Shown here piece after piece: positions 9,068-15,278 of a DNA stretch of 40,313 bases. The notes below the pieces were generated by a model. It made no database searches and was not told the DNA's origin. It saw nothing but the letters and a program-made list of their open reading frames with translations. Every line of letters starts with the position of its first letter. Position 1 is the stretch's first letter. Source of the DNA: Eubacteriaceae bacterium (GTDB lineage: Bacteria > Bacillota > Clostridia > Peptostreptococcales > Anaerovoracaceae); assembly GCA_022652985.1 (NCBI GenBank), contig JALCRY010000017.1:1-40313 (forward strand), written 5' to 3'. The translations under genes were made by a program, and so were the position numbers.

Positions 9068-9096
9068 CCGGCAGTTAGTTTAAACTTACTGCAATG

Positions 9097-9105
9097 TGGT
9101 ATAGA
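9097..9105 (+). promoter_or_regulatory. Extended -10 promoter of the Cys-rich peptide gene
   Basis: TGGTATAGA is an extended -10 element about 29 bp before the ATG at 9134. The -35 region is weak. Confidence 0.4.
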
Positions 9106-9133
9106 TATAGCACAGAGAGAAAGGAGGACTGAT

Positions 9134-9286
9134 ATGGCAGCAACTATCATTGCGGGTGCAGTGATCGCGATATGCGCGGTACTGGCGGTCAATCGGATCA
9201 GAAAAAAAGGAACGTGCGGCTGCGGGTGCCGGGATTGTCAGGCAAGATCCTCCTGCCGCTCAAAAAACTCCTTAAATGTTAAATAA
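9134..9286 (+). CDS. FeoB-associated Cys-rich membrane peptide
   Basis: A 50-residue protein: a short hydrophobic segment (residues 3-20), a basic NRIRKKG stretch, then a cysteine cluster CGCGCRDCQARSSC. This layout matches the FeoB-associated Cys-rich membrane protein family, normally encoded next to the ferrous iron transporter feoB. A perfect aaaggagg site lies 6 bp before the ATG and sets the start. No feoA or feoB is in this window, so it is an orphan copy. A role in metal handling is inferred from the family. Confidence 0.75.
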   Translation: MAATIIAGAVIAICAVLAVNRIRKKGTCGCGCRDCQARSSCRSKNSLNVK

Positions 9287-9304
9287 TTGGTAACTCCAAA
9301 AGAC

Positions 9305-9354
9305 ACGAAAACCATCTGTTGTATATGGAACAGATGGTTTTCGTATGCTATAAT
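9305..9354 (+). promoter_or_regulatory. Fumarase promoter overlapped by a perfect 16-bp inverted repeat
   Basis: acgaaaaccatctgtt (9305-9320) and its exact complement (9329-9344) flank an 8-nt centre. An extended -10, TGCTATAAT, follows at 9346-9354. The -35 position (about 9326-9331) falls in the centre of the repeat and the start of the right arm. No T-run follows the repeat, so it is not an ordinary terminator for the upstream gene. Confidence 0.6.
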
Positions 9355-9398
9355 AACGGTATATCAAAAATCGGATATATGCAGGAGAAAAAATAATA

Positions 9399-10241
9399 AT
9401 GAGAAAAATCAATGTGCAAGATATTACCAATGCTGTTGCAGAGCTGTGCGAAAAAACCAATCTCACGTTATCGCATGATGTGACAGAAAGAATCCGCGAA
9501 TGCGCTGAAAACGATTCGTCGGAAAGAGCAAGAGGCATACTGAGCCAGATCGAAGAGAACATCAGGATAGCAGGAGAGGAAGGAATCCCAATGTGTCAGG
9601 ATACCGGACTTGCCTGTATTTTTATTGAGATAGGGCAGGAATGCATTCTGGAAGGCGGTTTCGTCGGTGATGCGATCAACGAAGGCGTAAGAAAGGGATA
9701 CACCGAAGGCTATCTCCGCAAGTCGGTCGTACCGGATCCTGTAAGACGCGGAAATACCGGCGATAACACACCGGCGCGCATAATATACGAAATGGTACCG
9801 GGTGATCATGTCAAAATTACGATGGCGCCGAAAGGATTCGGTTCGGAAAACATGAGCCGCATAAATATGCTGACTCCGGCCGCAGGAGCTGACGGCATCA
9901 AGGATTTTGTTGTCGATGCAGTAAGGCAGGCCGGCGGCAGACCTTGTCCTCCGGTCGTAGTGGGTGTCGGCATCGGAAGCACCTTTGACGGGTGCGCTCT
10001 TCTGGCGAAGAAGGCGCTGCTCGTGCCGTTCGATGAAAAGAACGAGGATCCGTTTTATGCAGCCATGGAAGATGAGCTGCTTCAGCGCATCAACAAGCTC
10101 GGGATAGGACCGCAGGGGTTCGGCGGAGATACGACAGCTCTTGCTGTAAAGATAAAAACGGCGCCGACGCATATTGCGGGGATGCCTGTTGCAGTCAATA
10201 TCAACTGTCATGTAAGCAGACATGCTTCGGTCATATTATAG
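9399..10241 (+). CDS. Class I fumarate hydratase, alpha subunit
   Basis: A 280-residue protein corresponding to the N-terminal part of class I [4Fe-4S] fumarases and L-tartrate dehydratases. The three cluster cysteines are visible: C66 in PMCQDTG, C183 in RPCPPVVVG and C270 in NCHVSRHAS. The enzyme interconverts fumarate and malate and is oxygen-sensitive, which fits an anaerobe. A ggagaa site precedes the ATG. The beta subunit follows 10 bp after the stop, so the two form the heteromeric enzyme. Fumarase and tartrate dehydratase cannot be told apart by eye; fumarase is more likely without a tartrate gene context. Confidence 0.92.
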   Translation: MRKINVQDITNAVAELCEKTNLTLSHDVTERIRECAENDSSERARGILSQIEENIRIAGEEGIPMCQDTGLACIFIEIGQECILEGGFVGDAINEGVRKGYTEGYLRKSVVPDPVRRGNTGDNTPARIIYEMVPGDHVKITMAPKGFGSENMSRINMLTPAAGADGIKDFVVDAVRQAGGRPCPPVVVGVGIGSTFDGCALLAKKALLVPFDEKNEDPFYAAMEDELLQRINKLGIGPQGFGGDTTALAVKIKTAPTHIAGMPVAVNINCHVSRHASVIL

Positions 10242-10251
10242 GAGGCAAATG

Positions 10252-10779
10252 ATGCAGAAAAAACTGGATTTTCCATTTACGAAAGATAAACTCAAAGAGT
10301 TGCATGCCGGGGACAGTGTGCTTATTACCGGGACGATATACACCGCGCGAGATGAAGCGCACATCCGCATGCTGGAGGAGTATGACAAGGGAAAAGCATT
10401 ACCGCTGCCTATAGAAAATGCACTGATATATTATGTAGGACCGTCTCCCGCAAAACCGGGACAGGTGATCGGAGCGGCAGGCCCGACTTCCAGCTACAGG
10501 ATGGATCCGTTTGCACCGAGACTTCTGGAAATGGGAATGGCCGGGATGATCGGCAAGGGACCGAGGTCCAGGGGAGTCGTGGAGGCGATAAAACGCTTCG
10601 GAGGCATATATTTTGCGGCTATCGGAGGAGCGGGCGCGCTTATTTCCAAGAGCATAAAAAAAGCCGAACTGATAGCATATGAGGATCTGCAGACTGAAGC
10701 GATAAGGAAGCTGGAAGTGGTGGATTTCCCTGCTATTGTTGCAGTGGATCCTGAGGGCAATGATCTCTACGAGGAATAA
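10252..10779 (+). CDS. Class I fumarate hydratase, beta subunit
   Basis: A 175-residue protein corresponding to the C-terminal (Fumerase_C) domain. The GDSVLITGTIYTARDEAH segment, YVGPSPAKPGQVIGAAGPTSSYRMD and MGMAGMIGKGPRS carry the substrate-binding residues of this family. The frame has two neighbouring ATG codons (10249 and 10252). I chose 10252 because it leaves 6 bp after GGAGG at 10241-10245. It is co-transcribed with the alpha subunit, and fbp begins 16 bp after its stop. Confidence 0.92.
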   Translation: MQKKLDFPFTKDKLKELHAGDSVLITGTIYTARDEAHIRMLEEYDKGKALPLPIENALIYYVGPSPAKPGQVIGAAGPTSSYRMDPFAPRLLEMGMAGMIGKGPRSRGVVEAIKRFGGIYFAAIGGAGALISKSIKKAELIAYEDLQTEAIRKLEVVDFPAIVAVDPEGNDLYEE

Positions 10780-10795
10780 CAGAAAGGAATACGAA

Positions 10796-12745
10796 ATGTA
10801 TAATATGGATTTTCTGAGGCTGCTTTCAAAGGATTTTCCGAACCGCAAGGCGGCTACAGGCGAAATAATCAACCTGAGAGCTATTCTGGCGCTGCCTAAG
10901 GGGACGGAATATTATTTGTCAGATCTTCACGGGGAATATGAAGCATTCCGCCATATGATAACCAGTGCGTCCGGAACGATACGTGCGAAGATAGAGGAGC
11001 ATTTTGGAGATGAGATGAGCAGGGAGCAGAGAGATAATCTGGCCGCGCTCATATATAATCCGCAGGCGGAGATCGCCCGCCGGAAAGCCGATTCGCCGAA
11101 TTTTGACCAGTGGTGCCGTGAGACTATATACAGTCTGATCGTGATCTGCCAGTCGGTATCGACAAAGTATACGCGTTCCAAAGTTCGTAAAAGACTTCCT
11201 CAGTACTGGGGGTATGCCATGGACGAACTTCTGCACGCCGATGACGAAGCCAATAAATCGCATTACTACAGCGAGATATTCTCCTCGATCATAGAGAGCG
11301 GGATGGCGGAGGATTTCATCTGCTCGATGGCGGATACTATTTCCAGTCTGGCAGTGGACAGGCTTCATATCATCGGTGATGTTTTTGACAGAGGATCGCA
11401 TTCGGACGAAATCATGGATTTTCTGATGAATTATCACGATGTTGATTTCCAGTGGGGAAATCACGATATCCTCTGGATGGGTGCAGCTGCGGGCAGCTGG
11501 GCCTGCATGACAAATGTGCTGAGGATCAATGTCAGATATTATAATTTTGATATGCTGGAGATCGGCTACGGCATCAATCTGAGACCGCTGTCGGCGTTTG
11601 CGCTGGAAGTCTATGGCGATGATCCGTGTGAGGTATTTATGCCGAAGATAATCGAGACTTCAAAATTCGATCCGGTCGATCCGGAGCTGGCGGCCAAGAT
11701 GCATAAGGCGATCGCGGTCTGTCAGTTCAAAGTTGAAGGGCAGCGCATCATGGCGCATCCGGAATATCATTTGCAGAACAGAATGATGCTGGACAAGATA
11801 GATTATGAAGCAGGGACGATAGAGCTTAACGGCAAGACATATGAACTGAGGGACAAGCATTTCCCGACTATAGATCCGGCTGACCCTTATAAACTGACGC
11901 CGGACGAGGAAAGGCTTCTGAGGAATCTGGAGGCATCGGTACTCCGGAGCGAGAAGCTGCAGAAACATATCGGATTCATGATGACGCACGGTTCGCTGTA
12001 CAAAGTCCTGAACGGGAATCTTATGTATCACGGCTGTATACCTATGGATGATGACGGGAATTTTCTCGAGGTTTCGCTGAACGGCGTTGCTTTCAGCGGA
12101 AAGAAGCTGTTCGATTATCTTGATGAGCAGGTGAGGCTTGCGTTCTTCAATCCGAAGAAGTCGGAGGAGACGGGACATTCCGGAGACCTTATGTGGTATC
12201 TGTGGCTCGGCGCGCGGTCACCGCTTTTCGGCAAAGATCAGATGACGACGTTCGAAAGACTGTTTATCGAAGACAAGGCGACGCATAAAGAGCATACGAC
12301 GCCTTATTACAAGCTGATAAATCAGGAACTGATCGTGGATAAGATCCTGAGGGAGTTCGGACTGGATCCGGATACGTCGCATATTATTTCCGGTCATGTA
12401 CCGGTCAAGATCAAGGACGGAGAGAGCCCTGTGAAAGGCGGAGGAAAGCTGTTCATCATCGACGGCGGCATTTCCAAGGCTTATCAGAAGACGACGGGAA
12501 TAGCGGGATATACGTTTATTTATAACTCGAGATTCATGGCGCTGGCAGAGCATAAACCGTATGAGCCGCTGCAGAAGGACGGTACACAGGTTTTCCATTC
12601 GCCGACTATGAGAACGGTCGAGGTCATGAAGAAACGTATGACTGTAAAGGATACTGACCAGGGAATGGATCTGCAGAGGCAGATCGATGAACTGAGAGAA
12701 CTGGTTGAGGCCTATAAAGAAGGAAGACTGAAAGAAAAGTACTGA
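10796..12745 (+). CDS. fbp: Fructose-1,6-bisphosphatase class III
   Basis: A 649-residue gluconeogenic phosphatase of the Bacillus Fbp type, whose members are about 640-670 residues. The metallophosphoesterase motifs are SDLHGEYEAF (42-51), IGDVFDRGSHSDEI and QWGNHDILWMG, with the histidine-bearing SGHVPVK later. The start at ATG 10796 follows agaaagga and comes after the fumB stop. An in-frame ATG at 10736 lies inside fumB and would add 20 residues with no homology. Together with fumarase it suggests an operon for gluconeogenic or C4-acid metabolism. A MerR gene begins 1 bp after its stop. Confidence 0.96.
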   Translation: MYNMDFLRLLSKDFPNRKAATGEIINLRAILALPKGTEYYLSDLHGEYEAFRHMITSASGTIRAKIEEHFGDEMSREQRDNLAALIYNPQAEIARRKADSPNFDQWCRETIYSLIVICQSVSTKYTRSKVRKRLPQYWGYAMDELLHADDEANKSHYYSEIFSSIIESGMAEDFICSMADTISSLAVDRLHIIGDVFDRGSHSDEIMDFLMNYHDVDFQWGNHDILWMGAAAGSWACMTNVLRINVRYYNFDMLEIGYGINLRPLSAFALEVYGDDPCEVFMPKIIETSKFDPVDPELAAKMHKAIAVCQFKVEGQRIMAHPEYHLQNRMMLDKIDYEAGTIELNGKTYELRDKHFPTIDPADPYKLTPDEERLLRNLEASVLRSEKLQKHIGFMMTHGSLYKVLNGNLMYHGCIPMDDDGNFLEVSLNGVAFSGKKLFDYLDEQVRLAFFNPKKSEETGHSGDLMWYLWLGARSPLFGKDQMTTFERLFIEDKATHKEHTTPYYKLINQELIVDKILREFGLDPDTSHIISGHVPVKIKDGESPVKGGGKLFIIDGGISKAYQKTTGIAGYTFIYNSRFMALAEHKPYEPLQKDGTQVFHSPTMRTVEVMKKRMTVKDTDQGMDLQRQIDELRELVEAYKEGRLKEKY

Positions 12746-12746
12746 T

Positions 12747-13565
12747 ATGGACAAGCATGAACTTTTCACGATAGGACAGATGAGCAAGGTGTCGGGCCTG
12801 TCTCCGGATACATTGAGATATTACGATAAAGTCGGTCTGATATGTCCGCAGATCGTAGATAAAGAAACCGGGTACAGATATTACTCGGTGAAACAGGTAT
12901 GGCTGACAGATATGATCACAATGTTCCGCAGGCTCGACATGTCTATAGAAGAGATCAGGGCCGTTACGGAGGCGCGTAATAACGATGAAGTGACTGAAAT
13001 GCTGGTGCGGCGGAGGGACGAGGCCAAAAGGCTCAGTCTTTATTATGCCAATGTTGCCGATGACATCGAATGGTATGAGGAGCAGAATGAACTTCTGAAC
13101 AATACGGAGCCGTCGAATGAAGTGACGGTGAAGCATTACGACAAAGTGCGCGTGATTTTCGGGAGCAGCAGCGGGGAACTTGAGGATTACCATAAAACTC
13201 TCGATGAGACGATGGTGAAGTTCCGGAATACATACGGCACGATGCGCAGACATTACAGCTATCTGCTGGATGAGAATGATGTTGCGCAGGGAATATTCCG
13301 TAAGACAGCGGAGTATGTAGTTTTCGAAAGATACCAGCCTACTGAAAAGGACGGCGCCGATCTGATGGATATTCCGGGAGGCGAGTACGCCTGCTTCACA
13401 GCGGAAGCAGCGGACGGCAGGATCGATTTTTCTCCGCTGACCGGATGGCTGAAGGATAACGGAAGAGAAACGGATCTGTATATAGCGGATGATATCGGTC
13501 TGCAGCTTCTGCAGGTCGAGAAGTACCGCATGATCTATAACATACGGGCACACCTGAAAAAATAA
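12747..13565 (+). CDS. MerR-family regulator with effector-binding domain
   Basis: A 272-residue regulator. Residues 7-75 form the MerR winged helix (FTIGQMSKVSGLSPDTLRYYDKVGL), then a coiled dimerisation helix, then a GyrI/BmrR-like C-terminal domain (residues 125-272) that usually binds small hydrophobic or cationic ligands. It follows fbp by 1 bp and lies directly upstream of a MerR-type promoter at 13590-13620 that drives an EamA exporter. The likely job is drug-responsive or metabolite-responsive activation of that exporter. The ligand is unknown. Confidence 0.92.
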   Translation: MDKHELFTIGQMSKVSGLSPDTLRYYDKVGLICPQIVDKETGYRYYSVKQVWLTDMITMFRRLDMSIEEIRAVTEARNNDEVTEMLVRRRDEAKRLSLYYANVADDIEWYEEQNELLNNTEPSNEVTVKHYDKVRVIFGSSSGELEDYHKTLDETMVKFRNTYGTMRRHYSYLLDENDVAQGIFRKTAEYVVFERYQPTEKDGADLMDIPGGEYACFTAEAADGRIDFSPLTGWLKDNGRETDLYIADDIGLQLLQVEKYRMIYNIRAHLKK

Positions 13566-13589
13566 TTTGCCGATGATATCAAAAAAGTA

Positions 13590-13620
13590 TTGACCTTGGA
13601 GCAACTCCAAGGTTTATATT
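13590..13620 (+). promoter_or_regulatory. MerR-type promoter/operator with 19-bp spacer
   Basis: TTGACC at 13590-13595 and TATATT at 13615-13620 are separated by 19 bp, the abnormally long spacer that defines MerR-activated promoters. The perfect repeat accttggag-caa-ctccaaggt (13593-13613) fills the spacer. The layout matches BmrR-type operators. Confidence 0.9.
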
Positions 13621-13659
13621 TTTATTCGTAGGATGGATAAAGAAAGGCAGAAAAAACAG

Positions 13660-14574
13660 ATGAGAAAAGATTATGTATCAGTAATATTGGCAATAATTTT
13701 TTTCAGCACGCTTGCGCCGATGGTCAAAATTGCAGTCGGCGGTATGGGAAGCATGCAGCTTCTTTGTTTGTCTACAGCTTTCGGAACAGTATTTATGATA
13801 GGCATATGTGCCCGCAACAAGCTGGGCAGCGTTGTCAGATCATATAAATTAAAGGACTGGGCGATCATGTCGGGCATGGGACTGCTGGGAGTGTTCCTCA
13901 CGAGCGGGCTTTATTATTACGGCATCAAAGTGATGAGGGTTCAGGACGCATGCATCATAAATTATCTGTGGCCTATCATGGTAATACTTATGAGTTGTAT
14001 TTTCCTGAAAGAAAAACTGACGGTGAGAAAAATATTTGCCGCTTTGCTTTCTTTCTTCGCAGTAGTCATCGTGGCTACACAGGGAAATATCACAAGCCTG
14101 CATTTCAGCAGTCTGAGCGGTGTGATCAGCTGCATCGGCGGCGCGGTAGCTTATGGAATATTCTGTGCGCTGAATAAAAAGCTGAACTACAACAGCTATA
14201 TCAGTCTGACTGTATATTATGCGGCAACGGCAATAATGGGGGCAGTAACGGTTCCGTTCCTTGGCGGTTTTTCCTCTTTCGGGGGGACGCAGCTAATCGG
14301 CGTGATTCTTATAGGAATTTTCCCGATGTCGCTCGGATATTTCTTCTGGCTGCGGGCACTCGAATACGGCGATACAGCCAAAATTTCGATACTGGCTTAT
14401 GCTACTCCGTTCGTAACACTGGCGCTGAGTCATTTCCTGCTTGGCGAAACCATTTCGATGTCCTCGCTGATAGGTCTGTTCGTGCTCATTGCAGGCATAT
14501 TTGTACAGATCAGAGGAAAGGACGAGATTGCAGAGAAAGCCGGCTCTTCGGCGAATGCGGCTGATGTAGCCTGA
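13660..14574 (+). CDS. EamA/DMT-family membrane exporter
   Basis: A 304-residue protein with about ten hydrophobic segments arranged as two EamA repeats, typical of drug/metabolite exporters. Conserved features include the second-repeat PMSLGYFFWLRALEYGDTAKISILAYATPF. I chose ATG 13660 because aaagaaagg lies 11 bp upstream. The in-frame ATG at 13633 would leave a leader of only about 5 nt from the MerR-type promoter. The promoter places it under the MerR regulator at 12747. The substrate is unknown. Confidence 0.87.
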   Translation: MRKDYVSVILAIIFFSTLAPMVKIAVGGMGSMQLLCLSTAFGTVFMIGICARNKLGSVVRSYKLKDWAIMSGMGLLGVFLTSGLYYYGIKVMRVQDACIINYLWPIMVILMSCIFLKEKLTVRKIFAALLSFFAVVIVATQGNITSLHFSSLSGVISCIGGAVAYGIFCALNKKLNYNSYISLTVYYAATAIMGAVTVPFLGGFSSFGGTQLIGVILIGIFPMSLGYFFWLRALEYGDTAKISILAYATPFVTLALSHFLLGETISMSSLIGLFVLIAGIFVQIRGKDEIAEKAGSSANAADVA

Positions 14575-14592
14575 AAAAATGAAAGATTCTAT

Positions 14593-14638
14593 GCTGCTGT
14601 ATCAGGGAACGTAATATCCACTGATGCAGCAGTTTTTT
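14593..14638 (+). terminator. Terminator after the EamA exporter
   Basis: ctgctgtatcag (14594-14605) pairs with ctgatgcagcag (14621-14632) with one G-U pair, followed by six T. Confidence 0.85.
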
Positions 14639-14661
14639 ATTGACGAACATAAGAACATGGA

Positions 14662-14690
14662 TAGTCATAAAATGTTATCCGTGTTATAAT
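14662..14690 (+). promoter_or_regulatory. Promoter of the tRNA-Arg gene
   Basis: TAGTCA at 14662-14667, a 17-bp spacer and TATAAT at 14685-14690 with an upstream TG (extended -10). The start near 14697 is about 22 bp before the mature tRNA. Confidence 0.65.
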
Positions 14691-14718
14691 ATCAAAGTGT
14701 CATTACGACATATACTAT

Positions 14719-14795
14719 GGGTCATTAGCTCAGCCGGATAGAGTAGCGCCCTCCGAAGGCGAAGATCGCGGGTTCGAATCCCGCATGGCTCACCA
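14719..14795 (+). tRNA. tRNA-Arg (anticodon CCG), CCA encoded
   Basis: The acceptor gggtcat pairs with atggctc, followed by A and an encoded CCA (14793-14795). The T arm is gcggg-ttcgaat-cccgc. The anticodon loop ctccgaa gives anticodon CCG, reading CGG. The anticodon stem has four good pairs (cgcc/ggcg) plus a G-A mismatch at its outer end, which is slightly odd. Length is 77 nt. Confidence 0.9.
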
Positions 14796-14798
14796 AAA

Positions 14799-15012
14799 CA
14801 ATCCGCCCAGCGATTGTAGCAAAGCTACAGAGCTGCAGGCGGATTTTTCGCAAGGGACGCCCAAGAGCAAAGCGATTGGAAAGCGGGCCGAACGTGAAAC
14901 AATCCGCCCAGCGATTGTAGCAAAGCTACAGAGCTGCAGGCGGATTTTTCGCAAGGGACGCCCAAGAGCAAAGCGATTGGAAAGCGGGCCGAACGTGAAA
15001 CAATCCGCCCAG
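14799..15012 (+). repeat. Tandem 101-bp direct repeat, two full copies and a 12-bp third start
   Basis: Two copies that read as identical begin at 14799 and 14900. A third copy starts at 15001 but only its first 12 bases (caatccgcccag) match. Each full unit contains a hairpin: aatccgcc pairs with ggcggatt (14800-14807 with 14838-14845 in copy 1), an inner tgtagc-aaa-gctaca stem, and then five T. The unit therefore looks like the tRNA's intrinsic terminator plus about 55 bp, duplicated head to tail. Frames open across it merely reflect the repetition. Confidence 0.9.
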
Positions 15013-15278
15013 TGCTCGCGTGGGTAAATGTCAATTTAATTTTGTACAAAAAGTGGAAAATAAAAATGTACAAAATACATTATTTTAAAAACGGATTATG
15101 GATGAATACATGTTTATCTTTCAGCTTGTATGATGTCTGTTCTTATCCGTATTTACATTTGTGCTGTGCTTTTCGTAGCACCTGATGTGTGTTTAAGGCC
15201 TTTTTCGAACAATAACGTCATGAAAGTATTAAAATAATTCGACATTAATTTAAATAACATCAGAGAGGCGGAAGATAA
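15013..15278. other. AT-rich intergenic stretch before the surface protein gene
   Basis: No gene is visible here. It holds a 12-bp palindrome TTTTGTACAAAA (15040-15051), a nearby repeat of the tgtacaaaa sequence (from 15067), and a weak candidate promoter for the surface protein (TTCGAA at 15204-15209, 17 bp, TATTAA at 15227-15232). The base composition is clearly more AT-rich than the flanking housekeeping genes. Confidence 0.5.

Noticed and set aside
14799-15012. CRISPR array
   Set aside because: The unit is 101 bp, copies abut without unique spacers, and no cas genes are present.
14785-15073. Open frames of about 80 codons on both strands across the tandem repeat
   Set aside because: They start in or overlap the tRNA end and exist only because a stop-free 101-bp unit is duplicated.
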